A stretch of DNA of 64,000 bases from Rhodobacter maris (GTDB lineage Bacteria; Pseudomonadota; Alphaproteobacteria; Rhodobacterales; Rhodobacteraceae). The stretch lies in NCBI RefSeq assembly GCF_900217815.1, contig NZ_OBMT01000013.1, positions 1 through 64,000 on the forward strand, in the 5' to 3' direction. The notes below the pieces were generated by a model. The model was not told where the DNA came from. It did no database searches and saw only the letters and a list, made by a program, of their open reading frames with translations. This document shows positions 1-7,497 of the stretch, one piece after another. Every line of letters starts with the position of its first letter. Within the stretch, counting starts at the first letter, position 1. The translations under genes were made by a program, and so were the position numbers.

Positions 1-530
1 CTCGTCCGTGCCCCGCATCATGATCCCCTCTCGCCGTGAGAAGGGGTGAATCATGTTCTGCATCCAAGGTCGAGGCCGACTATTTCAGCGACCTGTTAGT
101 GCCAAGCTACAAATCCATCACATATGGATATTGTTAGGGCTTCCAAGTTGAATGGGAGATGGTCATGCTGATGGCTTCGCGTCACCCTTGGCAGTTTTTG
201 AACCGGGCCTATAATTGACTTGCAGACCTCAAAAGCTGCAAGATTTGGGGCTGATCTCTAGCGCTATCAATGGCAACCCTCGGCCACTCTCTCCGACCGG
301 TGGCGTTCCTGGCCTCACTTTACACCACCCAGCGCCCCCATTCGGCGCTTGGCGGAAGGACACCGGTCAATGCCCATCAGGGCCAAGACCTGAAGGCGGC
401 ATAGTCAACTGGCAAGCTTGGCAACGCCGCAAATCTGCCCGGAAAACGGGGACCAACTCACTGCGCTCAGCTACCGGAATGCTACCAACCACACTGTCCT
501 CAGACGCGAACTCTCTGGGAAGTGCCTTGC
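1..530. other. Gene-poor stretch at the window start
   Basis: I see no convincing gene here. A 106-codon open frame (215-535, plus) has a composition unlike the neighbouring proteins, no recognisable motif and no good ribosome binding site. The base composition is more mixed than in the flanking genes, which fits intergenic DNA or old mobile-element debris, but I could not identify a transposase fragment. The gene that presumably lies to the left is outside the window. Confidence 0.5.
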
Positions 531-558
531 ATTAAAGGCGGCCCTCACGAACCGCCTT
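531..558 (-). terminator. Rho-independent terminator of the sugar ABC/BtpA operon
   Basis: On the minus strand a 7-bp stem (AAGGCGG paired with CCGCCTT, 535-541 and 552-558) with a 10-nt loop is followed by TTTAAT. It lies about 65 nt after the stop of the BtpA-like gene and is the likely end of the six-gene transcript. Confidence 0.6.
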
Positions 559-569
559 CCCTGTCTCTA

Positions 570-599
570 GCGGCCGCCCGGATCGAGCGGGGCGGCCGC
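570..599 (-). terminator. Strong 10-bp hairpin just after the BtpA-like gene
   Basis: A perfect 10-bp inverted repeat (GCGGCCGCCC at 570-579, GGGCGGCCGC at 590-599, 10-nt loop) starts 22 nt after the stop codon. It has no T-tract of its own, so it may protect the mRNA 3' end or back up the terminator at 531-558. Confidence 0.45.
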
Positions 600-620
600 G
601 CGCGTGAGCTTCTGCCTCGT

Positions 621-1424
621 TCAGGCGCGAGTCTTTTTCACGATCTCCATGAATTCTCTCGCGCGCGCCGGGTCGACCGCGTTCCAGGTGTGACCGTCGA
701 CCTTCAGCGAGGAGCCGACGATGCAACCATCGGCGATCTTCAGCACCTCAGCCACGGTCGCATGCTTGACCCCGGTATTGGCGAGCACGGGCGTATCGGG
801 CAGCACTTTTTTCACCGCTTCGAGATCATTCATCTTCGCCGCTTCGCCGGTGATTGCGCCGGAGACGAGCACTGCATCGGGGATCGAGGAGAACACCGCC
901 GAACGGGCACGATCGGGCAGCGGGCGTGCATCGAGCGAATGGGCGAATTCGGCCGAGACATTGTTGAGGATCACCAGATCCTTGCGGTCGAGCCGGCGCG
1001 CCTCGCGCAGCGCACGGCCCGCATCCGGAGTCCAGGGGCCCATGTCGGAGGCATAGGTGCCGGTGAAGATCTCGCGCACGAAAGAGGCGCCGGTCGCCGC
1101 CGCGAGCGCAACCGTGGCATCGGGATCCCAGAGCACGTTGACGCCGAAGGGCTTGCGGATTTTCTCGCGCAACCGCCCGACGACAAAGGCCATCGCAGCC
1201 GTAGTGGCCACATTCACCTTCAGCTCATAAGGCCGGTCGTTCTCATTGCCGAACATCACCGCATCGACATCGGCTGCCTGCAGCGCGTCGAGATCCTTCA
1301 GCGCGCCCTGAACGATCCCCTCGATGCCCGCATCGGCATCGTAAAGCGGCGTGCCGGGCATCGGGTTGAGGTGGACCATCGCGATGACGGGCTTGATCCC
1401 CGGGAACAGCGAGGCGAATTTCAT
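621..1424 (-). CDS. BtpA/SgcQ family TIM-barrel protein
   Basis: This 267-residue protein belongs to the BtpA/SgcQ family (COG0434), predicted TIM-barrel proteins. BtpA was linked to photosystem I stability in cyanobacteria; SgcQ lies in an E. coli sugar operon. The reaction is not established. Family features include an N-terminal AMVHLNPMPGTPLY segment, a central DPDATVALAAATGASFVRE strand-helix and a C-terminal ANTGVKHATVAEVLKIADG segment. The start at 1424 was chosen because AAAGGAG lies 8 nt upstream; an upstream in-frame ATG at 1451 lacks a site. It is the last gene of the sugar ABC operon, so a catabolic role on a sugar derivative is more likely than a photosynthetic one (inference). 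Confidence 0.85.
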   Translation of the reverse strand: MKFASLFPGIKPVIAMVHLNPMPGTPLYDADAGIEGIVQGALKDLDALQAADVDAVMFGNENDRPYELKVNVATTAAMAFVVGRLREKIRKPFGVNVLWDPDATVALAAATGASFVREIFTGTYASDMGPWTPDAGRALREARRLDRKDLVILNNVSAEFAHSLDARPLPDRARSAVFSSIPDAVLVSGAITGEAAKMNDLEAVKKVLPDTPVLANTGVKHATVAEVLKIADGCIVGSSLKVDGHTWNAVDPARAREFMEIVKKTRA

Positions 1425-1486
1425 GGCAAGTCTCTCCTTTGTCCCCGCCACGGGCGGGGCTTCGTTGAATGGGAAAGGGGGTGGCT

Positions 1487-2362
1487 TCAGTTCTTCCGGC
1501 GTTCGAGCAGGAAGAAGAACACCACGGTGATCAGGAGCACGATCAGGAGCAGGATGAAGGCGGCAGCGCTGCCCTCGTTCAAGGCGAGCCCCTGAAAGGC
1601 GCGTTTGTAGGCAAAGAAGGACAGCAGCTCAGTCGAGACGCCGGGGCCGCCCTTGGTGAGGATGTAGATCAGATCATAGGTGCGGAATTCGTTGATCAGC
1701 TGGATCACCACCGCGATCATCGCGACCGGGCGCAAAAGCGGCAGGGTGATATACCAGAACTGCTGCACCGGGCCCGCACCATCGACCGAGGCCGCCTCGT
1801 AGGGCTCACGGGGCAGCGAGGCGAGCCCCGCGGAGAGCAGCAGCACGACGAATGAGGTTTGCTGCCAGATGTCGATGAAGATCATGGTCTTGAGGGCTAG
1901 GCCGGAATCGCCGAGCCAGTCCACCATCGGCAGGCCCATCGCGGCGAGGGTCTGGTTGACGATGCCAAGGTTGGGCTGCAAAAGCATCCGCCAGATCAGC
2001 GCGACCGCCACGGGCGACATCGCCATCGGCAGGGTCAAGAGCGCGAAATAGACGCCCCTGAGCGTCACCACCTGACGCAGCATCAGCGCGATCGCAAGCC
2101 CGACGAGGAACTCCCCCGCCACCGTGGCCACCGAATAGCGCAGCGTGATGAGGAGCGAATTCCAGAACAGCGGTTCAGAGACGATCTGGGCGAAATTCGC
2201 AAGCCCCGTGAAGCTCAGCGCCGGGCGGATCAACGTCATCGAGGAAAGCGAGATCGCCGCGGCATAAAACACCGGCAGGCCCATCACGATGGCAAGCATC
2301 GTCAGCCCCGGAGCAGCAAAGCCCCAGCCTATGCGCGCAGTATCAGTCACTTTCGTGCTCAT
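1487..2362 (-). CDS. Sugar ABC transporter permease, MalF/UgpA type
   Basis: This 291-residue inner-membrane protein is one of two permeases of a carbohydrate (CUT1) ABC importer. It has about six hydrophobic segments, beginning near residue 13 and ending near residue 285, and a cytoplasmic EAA loop near residues 186-208 (EPYEAASVDGAG) that contacts the ATPase. It follows the binding-protein gene after a 70-nt gap holding a strong hairpin, and precedes the BtpA-like gene. The partner permease lies on the other side of the binding-protein gene, at 3745-4542. The substrate cannot be read from sequence; the neighbouring SDR and FGGY kinase suggest a sugar or polyol. Confidence 0.93.
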   Translation of the reverse strand: MSTKVTDTARIGWGFAAPGLTMLAIVMGLPVFYAAAISLSSMTLIRPALSFTGLANFAQIVSEPLFWNSLLITLRYSVATVAGEFLVGLAIALMLRQVVTLRGVYFALLTLPMAMSPVAVALIWRMLLQPNLGIVNQTLAAMGLPMVDWLGDSGLALKTMIFIDIWQQTSFVVLLLSAGLASLPREPYEAASVDGAGPVQQFWYITLPLLRPVAMIAVVIQLINEFRTYDLIYILTKGGPGVSTELLSFFAYKRAFQGLALNEGSAAAFILLLIVLLITVVFFFLLERRKN

Positions 2363-2393
2363 CGGATCTCTTTCGGCAGGCGGCGGAAACAGG

Positions 2394-2426
2394 GCGAAGG
2401 CGGACGGGAGGGGCGCCCGCCTTCGC
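2394..2426 (-). promoter_or_regulatory. Intercistronic stem-loop between binding protein and permease
   Basis: A perfect 10-bp stem (GCGAAGGCGG at 2394-2403, CCGCCTTCGC at 2417-2426, 13-nt loop) lies immediately after the binding-protein stop on the minus-strand transcript, without a T-tract. Such hairpins after binding-protein genes usually stabilise the upstream message and so raise binding protein over permease. Confidence 0.55.
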
Positions 2427-2432
2427 GCGCGG

Positions 2433-3704
2433 TCACTTCTTCATCAGATCGGTCAGCCCCGAGGCCGCCGCAGCGAGCGCATCCGGGATCGTCGCATCAC
2501 CGCTTGCCGCGAGCGAGACCTGGGTGCCGAGCGTATCCTCGTACTGCGCCGAATAGGTGAAGATCGGGAAGGATTTTCCGCTTTCGACCACGCTCATCGC
2601 ATCCTTGTAGAACGGATATTTCGCCAGCACCGCCGGGTCGGTGTAGACATCGGCGCGCACAGGGGCGTGGCCTTCAAGCGCGCGGGCAACAGCAACATCC
2701 TTGCTCTGCACCCAGGTGATGAACTGCCAGGCGGCGTCTTTTTCTTCCTGCGGCACGTTCTTCGCGATGCCCCAGCCCCAGCCGCCGCTTTCGCCATGCC
2801 CGCCGGGCATCACCGAGAGCGCGACCTTGCCCGCCACATCGGGGCAGCTTTCGGCATTGTCGATCTGCGGCAACATCCACCAGTAAGTGACCATCGAGAA
2901 GGCATCGCCCGCGCACATCAGCCGCATCGTGTCATCGAGCGTCGCGGAAAGCGCGCCGGTCTGCGCGGCGGTGGTGATCGCCTCTTTGTAAAGGCCGAGC
3001 GCGGTTTCCCCCGCGGGGCTCGCCAACACCACATTGCCATCGGCATCGAGATAATCGCCGCCCGCCGCAAAGAGATAGTTGGAGAATTCCATCGCGTTCG
3101 GGTCGCCCTTCTGACCCTGCATCGCGGCGCCGTTCACTTTGCCTTCGGCCTTCATGAACTTGGCAATGGCCACGTAATCCGCAAGTGTCGTCGGTGCCGC
3201 GAGATCCTTGCCGGTCTGCGCCTTGTAGGCGGCCTGAAGTGCGGGGTCTTCGAGCAGATCGGTGCGGTAGATCAGCCCCATCGAATAGTTGTACATCGGC
3301 ACGAGCGGCATCGCGGCATCGGTATTGCCCAGAAGCTCCATCGTCGAGGGGATGAAGGCCGCGGTGTCGAAGCCGGTCTTTTCGGCATAGGGCTTCAGGT
3401 CTTCCAGCCAGCCCGCAGCCGGAAACTCGCCCGCCCAGAGGAAGTCGACCTCAAGGAGGTTGTAATAGCTCTGCCCGCCGACGAGTTGCGCCACAAGCTT
3501 GTCATGCATGTCGCCATAGCCGACCTTCTCGAACTCGACCTTGATGCCGGTCTCTTTCTCGAAATCGGGGAGCATCTTCTCGATGATCGCCGTTTCGGGC
3601 ACGTCTTCCATCAGCGCATGAAGGGTGACGCCATCGGCGAGCACTGAGCCGCCCCAGAGCGAGGCCGTCAAGCCAAGTGCAAATGGAAGAAGGGTCTTTT
3701 TCAT
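2433..3704 (-). CDS. Sugar ABC transporter substrate-binding protein
   Basis: This 423-residue periplasmic binding protein belongs to the extracellular solute-binding family 1 (COG1653, CUT1 importers). It has a Sec signal peptide (residues 1 to about 23, KK then a hydrophobic core, cleavage after SVLA). The mature part shows the usual family features: FEKETGIKVEFEKV near the N-terminus, a GGWGWGIAKN segment, and DAAWQFITWVQS in the C-terminal half. It delivers its sugar to the two permeases encoded on either side (1487-2362 and 3745-4542). The gene order ATPase, permease, binding protein, permease is less usual than binding protein first. Confidence 0.93.
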   Translation of the reverse strand: MKKTLLPFALGLTASLWGGSVLADGVTLHALMEDVPETAIIEKMLPDFEKETGIKVEFEKVGYGDMHDKLVAQLVGGQSYYNLLEVDFLWAGEFPAAGWLEDLKPYAEKTGFDTAAFIPSTMELLGNTDAAMPLVPMYNYSMGLIYRTDLLEDPALQAAYKAQTGKDLAAPTTLADYVAIAKFMKAEGKVNGAAMQGQKGDPNAMEFSNYLFAAGGDYLDADGNVVLASPAGETALGLYKEAITTAAQTGALSATLDDTMRLMCAGDAFSMVTYWWMLPQIDNAESCPDVAGKVALSVMPGGHGESGGWGWGIAKNVPQEEKDAAWQFITWVQSKDVAVARALEGHAPVRADVYTDPAVLAKYPFYKDAMSVVESGKSFPIFTYSAQYEDTLGTQVSLAASGDATIPDALAAAASGLTDLMKK

Positions 3705-3744
3705 CGTTTCGTCCTCATCTATTGGGTTGCCGCTCTTCTTGTTG

Positions 3745-4542
3745 TTATTTCACCGATCCGAAGGAGAGCCCCTCGACCAGGTATTTCTGGATGAACTTCG
3801 CCGCGATCATCAGCGGCAGGATCGCCAGCGAGACGCCCGCGGCGACATTCGAGATCTGCACCCCGTTCGAGGTCTGCAGGCTCGCGAGCGCCACCGGCAC
3901 TGTGGCCGTGTTCGAGCCGCCAAGGATCAGCGCGAACAGAAACTCGTTCCACGACAGGATGAAGCCGAGCACCCCCGCAGCCATGATCCCCGGGGCGGCG
4001 ACCGGCAGCACGACGCGCCAGAACGCCCCCCAGCGGGTGGCGCCATCGGTCATTGCCGCGCCTTCGAGATCTTCGGGGATCGCCTCGAAGAACCCCATCA
4101 GGATCCAGGTCAGGAACGGCAGGTTGATCGCGGCATAAACGATGGTGAGGCCGGTGAGCGAATTGGTGAGCCCAAGGCCGCGAAACAGCATGAAAGTGGG
4201 CAGCGCGAGTGCGACAGGCGGCAGCATCTGGCTTGCGAGCGTGGCGAAGCGCGCGAGCCCGCCGCCGGTGCGAAAGCGCGCGAAAGCATAGCCCGTCATC
4301 GCCGCAAGCGGCATGGTCACGACCACCGAGAGGATCGCGACGATGAGCGAATTCAGGTAGTTGCGGCCAAAATTTTTCTCGGCGAAGAGGGCGCGGTAAT
4401 TGTCGAGCGTAACCGAGGGCAGGATCGTTGTGCTGTAACTTTCCTGCGGCGGCACGAGCGAGGTGCGAAAGACCCACAGGATCGGAAAGATCACGATCAC
4501 CACCGCAAGGATCAACCCGAGATGCGAAAGGGCGCGCCGCAT
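3745..4542 (-). CDS. Sugar ABC transporter permease, MalG/UgpE type
   Basis: This 265-residue inner-membrane permease of the CUT1 family has about six membrane segments, an N-terminal LGLILAVVIVIFPILWVF helix and an EAA loop (AIPEDLEGAAMTDGATRW) in the C-terminal half. It starts 3 nt after the stop of the ATPase gene and ends 40 nt before the binding-protein gene, so it is cotranscribed with both. It forms the pore with the MalF-type permease at 1487-2362. Confidence 0.93.
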   Translation of the reverse strand: MRRALSHLGLILAVVIVIFPILWVFRTSLVPPQESYSTTILPSVTLDNYRALFAEKNFGRNYLNSLIVAILSVVVTMPLAAMTGYAFARFRTGGGLARFATLASQMLPPVALALPTFMLFRGLGLTNSLTGLTIVYAAINLPFLTWILMGFFEAIPEDLEGAAMTDGATRWGAFWRVVLPVAAPGIMAAGVLGFILSWNEFLFALILGGSNTATVPVALASLQTSNGVQISNVAAGVSLAILPLMIAAKFIQKYLVEGLSFGSVK

Positions 4543-4545
4543 CGC

Positions 4546-5646
4546 TCAGGTCTCCCGCGCGAGAGCATCGCCGCTTGCCGCATCAAAGAGGTGCATATGC
4601 GCCAGATCGGCATGAAGCGTGACCTCCGCGCCAATCCGCGGCAGGAAATGGCGGTCCACACGCGCCGAAAGTGCCTGGCCCTCAGCCTCGACCACGATCA
4701 GGTTTTCGGGACCGAGCGCCTCAAGCGCGGTGACGACAGCCGAAAAGGGCTGTGCACCGGGGCGGGGCTGGGTGAGGATGTCTTCAGCGCGCAGCCCGAA
4801 CAGGAGCGCCCGCCCGGCAGCCGGAGCATAAAGCGCCGCCTCGCGGGCGGGCAGAGGGCCCACGATCGGGCCGGCGCTCAGCGTCACTGCTCCGGCGGCA
4901 GCGGTGAGTGTGGCGGGGACAAGATTCATCGCAGGGGCGGCAAGGAACTGCGCCACGAAGGTGTTGCGGGGCCGCGCATAGACCTCCAGCGGCGCGCCCA
5001 CCTGCTCGATGCAGCCGTTGCGCATGATGCAGATGCGGTCTCCCATCGTCATCGCCTCGACATGGTCATGGGTGACGAAGACGGTGGTCTTGCCAACGCG
5101 ACGATGCAGCCGCACCAGCTCTTGCCGCATTTCCCCGCGCAACTTGGCATCGAGGTTGGAGAGCGGCTCATCCATCAAGAACACATCGGGCTCGCGCACG
5201 ATGGCGCGGCCCAAAGCCACGCGCTGGCGTTGCCCGCCCGAAAGGGCCGCGGGCTTGCGGTCCAGATAAGGCTGGAGCCCCAGAACCTCGGCTGCGCGCG
5301 CAATGCGGGCGTCCTGCTCGTCAAGCGGGGTTTTGCGCATCTTCATGCCAAAGCGCATGTTCTCGCGCACGCTCATATGCGGGTAGAGCGCGTAGGACTG
5401 GAACACCACCGCCACATTGCGTTCGCGCGGGGCAAGGCGGGTGACATCGCGCCCGGCAATGCTGATCTCGCCGCTCGTGGTTTCCTCCAGCCCCGCAATC
5501 ATCCGCAAAGTGGTGGACTTGCCGCAGCCCGAGGGGCCAAGCAACACCATGAATTCGCCGGTCTCGATCTCCAGCGAGACATCGTGCACCCCGAAGATGC
5601 CCTGTCCGTAATCCCGGCTGATCTTGTTGAGCTTGATCTCTGACAC
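4546..5646 (-). CDS. Sugar ABC transporter ATP-binding protein, UgpC/MalK family
   Basis: This 366-residue cytoplasmic ATPase energises the sugar importer. It has a Walker A motif (LGPSGCGKSTTLRM, residues about 36-49), a Q-loop (VFQSYALYPHM), the LSGGQRQRVALGRA signature, a Walker B followed by the D-loop (VFLMDEPLSNLDAKL) and the H-loop His in FVTHDHVEAMT. The C-terminal 130 residues form the TOBE/OB regulatory domain typical of CUT1 ATPases, which work as homodimers. It is followed after 3 nt by the MalG-type permease and preceded by the SDR gene, in one minus-strand operon. Confidence 0.95.
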   Translation of the reverse strand: MSEIKLNKISRDYGQGIFGVHDVSLEIETGEFMVLLGPSGCGKSTTLRMIAGLEETTSGEISIAGRDVTRLAPRERNVAVVFQSYALYPHMSVRENMRFGMKMRKTPLDEQDARIARAAEVLGLQPYLDRKPAALSGGQRQRVALGRAIVREPDVFLMDEPLSNLDAKLRGEMRQELVRLHRRVGKTTVFVTHDHVEAMTMGDRICIMRNGCIEQVGAPLEVYARPRNTFVAQFLAAPAMNLVPATLTAAAGAVTLSAGPIVGPLPAREAALYAPAAGRALLFGLRAEDILTQPRPGAQPFSAVVTALEALGPENLIVVEAEGQALSARVDRHFLPRIGAEVTLHADLAHMHLFDAASGDALARET

Positions 5647-5697
5647 TTGGCTGTTCCGTCGGAAGGGGAAGGGTTGGGCGAAGCGGCGTGGCCCGGA

Positions 5698-6498
5698 TCA
5701 GGTCATGTAGACGCCGCCGGTCACGTTGAGCGCCTGCCCCGTCATGAAACGCGCCGCATCCGAGCACAGAAAGACGACGACACCCGCCACGTCTTCGGGG
5801 GTCTCGATCCGCCCGAGCGGGGTCTGCGAGATGTAATCCTGCGTGACCTCATCGGGCTTCATGCCGCGCAATTCGGCCTCCCAGACGATCTCGCGTTCCT
5901 GCATCGAGGTGCGCACAAAGCCGGGGCAGACGGCGTTGACGCGGATGCCCTTCGGCGCCAGCTCGCGCGCAAGCCCTTGCGTCCAGCCGACCACGGCAAA
6001 TTTCGAGGCGGAATAATGGGCCAGAAGCGGCGCCCCGACCTTGGCGGCGAGCGAGGCGGTGTTGACGATCGTGCCGTGTCCCTGCGCGAGGAACTGGCGC
6101 GCGGCAATCTGGTTGGTCAGGAACACGCCGCGCGCGTTCACATCCATGTTGAAATCCCAGTCCTTGTCGGTCAGATCAACGGCGCGGCGCATGCTGGAGA
6201 CGCCGGCATTGGCAATGCAGATATCGACCTTGCCCATCTTTTCGAGCGCGGCAGCAAAGGCCGCCTCGACCGAGGCGCGCTCGCGCACATCGACCGGGAC
6301 CGCATGATGGCCCGCGCCAAGCTTTGCCGCGGCAGCCTCTGCCGCCCCGGCATCGAGATCCGCAATTGTTACGGTGATCCCCTGCGCGGCGAGTGCGCGG
6401 GCGATGGCCCAGCCGATGCCGCCCGCGGCTCCGGTCACGAAAGCCGTTTTCCCCGCAAGGCCGGGATAGGTCTGAAGGGGCAGGTCGTGTTCGTTCAT
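5698..6498 (-). CDS. SDR family NAD(P)-dependent oxidoreductase
   Basis: This 266-residue classical short-chain dehydrogenase/reductase has the cofactor motif TGAAGGIG (residues 22-29), an Asp near residue 48 that favours NAD(H), NAG at 97-99, and the catalytic Ser149, Tyr162 and Lys166. It probably oxidises the hydroxyl of a sugar or polyol brought in by the adjacent transporter, giving a ketose for the FGGY kinase (inference). The start at 6498 has GGAG 9 nt upstream; an in-frame ATG at 6534 has no such site. It is the first gene of the minus-strand operon and is divergent from the DeoR regulator. Confidence 0.92.
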   Translation of the reverse strand: MNEHDLPLQTYPGLAGKTAFVTGAAGGIGWAIARALAAQGITVTIADLDAGAAEAAAAKLGAGHHAVPVDVRERASVEAAFAAALEKMGKVDICIANAGVSSMRRAVDLTDKDWDFNMDVNARGVFLTNQIAARQFLAQGHGTIVNTASLAAKVGAPLLAHYSASKFAVVGWTQGLARELAPKGIRVNAVCPGFVRTSMQEREIVWEAELRGMKPDEVTQDYISQTPLGRIETPEDVAGVVVFLCSDAARFMTGQALNVTGGVYMT

Positions 6499-6624
6499 GC
6501 TGCATTGCTCCGCTGATTGATCAAAACCAAACATAGATTCGCAAATCGCACAAGATCAATGTTTACATTTGTTCGCTTGAAACCTTTGCGATGTTCTGAT
6601 TTGATTGGATTCAGGAGCCAGCCC
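6499..6624. promoter_or_regulatory. Divergent promoter region between SDR operon and deoR operon
   Basis: The AT-richer 126-bp gap separates the two divergent operons. It contains CCAAACAT (6526-6533) and a roughly inverted ATGTTTACATTTG downstream, and TTGTTCGC, which resembles half-sites of DeoR/GlpR-type operators. The DeoR-family regulator encoded next door is the obvious candidate to bind here. The exact promoters cannot be fixed by eye. Confidence 0.4.
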
Positions 6625-6639
6625 ATGATCGAGAGATGA
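6625..6639 (+). promoter_or_regulatory. Four-codon leader ORF coupled to the deoR start
   Basis: An ATG at 6625 opens a mini-ORF (Met-Ile-Glu-Arg-stop) preceded by AGGAG (6613-6617) at the ideal 7-nt distance. Its TGA overlaps the ATG of the DeoR gene (ATGA at 6636-6639). The DeoR ATG itself has no comparable site, so it may be translated only by ribosomes that finish the leader. Confidence 0.45.
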
Positions 6640-7484
6640 CGGACAGTTTGACCCAGACCAAGCAAGACACGGCCGCCAGCCCCGAGGCGCGGCGTGGCCG
6701 CACCCTCGCCCAGGCGCGGCTCGCGGCAATTCTCGACCGGCTCAATCAGGGCGGCTCGGTCTCCGTCGCGGAGATCGCACGCGATTTCGCGGTTTCAGAT
6801 ATGACGGTGCGGCGCGATCTGGCCGAACTGGAAGCGCAGGGCTTGCTCGAGCGGGTGCATGGCGGCGCGGTGAGCCTGCAGCATGGCCCGCTCACGGTGA
6901 TCGACGATGTCGAGCCAGTGTTCGAGGCGCGGCGACGGCTCAACAGCGAGGCGAAGGCACGCATTGCCGAAGCCGCCGCGCGGCTCGTTGCGGGCGATCA
7001 GACGCTGGCGCTTGATCTGGGCACCACGGTGCTCGCCGGAGCGCGCGCGTTGATGGCCGCCGAACCTGTGCCGGGGCGGCGCATCTTCACCAACAGCCTG
7101 CGCGTGGCACAGCTCGCCGCCGCCGCGGCGCTGCAGACCTATGTGCCCGGCGGGCTCGTTCACCCCTCGGAGATGTCGGTCACCGGGCAGAGCGCGATCG
7201 AGGATTTCTCGCGCTATTACTTCGATGCCGCGCTGATCGGCGCCTCGGGGCTGACGCCCGATGGCGTGTTCGACTATTCCCCCGAGGAATCGGCGATGAA
7301 ATCGGTCTATTTCCAGCGCGCGTCGCGCCGCATCCTGATGCTTGACAGCTCGAAATTCCGCCGCATCTCCACCGTGCGGGTGGCGGATCTGGCGCGGATC
7401 TCGGTGCTCGTCACCGATGCTGCCCCGCCCCCCGAACTCGCGCAGGCGCTCGAAGCGGCCGAAGTCGCGATCCTGATCGCCTGA
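6636..7484 (+). CDS. DeoR/GlpR family transcriptional regulator
   Basis: This 282-residue regulator has an N-terminal DeoR-type winged helix-turn-helix (residues about 28-78: ILDRLNQGG, then VSVAEIARDFAVSDMTVRRD, then the GLLERVHGGA wing) and a C-terminal DeoR sensor domain that normally binds a phosphorylated sugar (DLGTTV near residue 128, MLDSSKF near 233). About 25 extra N-terminal residues precede the usual family start. It is followed after 13 nt by the FGGY kinase and HAD genes and faces the SDR/ABC operon, so it probably represses both operons until the kinase product accumulates. Its start is discussed under the leader ORF. Confidence 0.93.
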   Translation: MTDSLTQTKQDTAASPEARRGRTLAQARLAAILDRLNQGGSVSVAEIARDFAVSDMTVRRDLAELEAQGLLERVHGGAVSLQHGPLTVIDDVEPVFEARRRLNSEAKARIAEAAARLVAGDQTLALDLGTTVLAGARALMAAEPVPGRRIFTNSLRVAQLAAAAALQTYVPGGLVHPSEMSVTGQSAIEDFSRYYFDAALIGASGLTPDGVFDYSPEESAMKSVYFQRASRRILMLDSSKFRRISTVRVADLARISVLVTDAAPPPELAQALEAAEVAILIA

Positions 7485-7497
7485 ACGCGAGGTTCCC

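Noticed and set aside
215-535. A possible 106-codon gene at the window start
   Set aside because: No ribosome binding site, no family motif and no operon context; its end overlaps the terminator of the converging operon.
621-1424. Photosystem biogenesis role for the BtpA-like gene
   Set aside because: The name comes from cyanobacteria; the protein is of the wider BtpA/SgcQ family and lies in a sugar operon with no photosynthesis genes nearby.
3625-5643. A 672-codon open frame on the plus strand
   Set aside because: It is antisense to the sugar ABC permease and ATPase genes, which have full family motifs. Its product is Arg/His-rich and motif-free, as expected for the opposite strand of high-GC genes.
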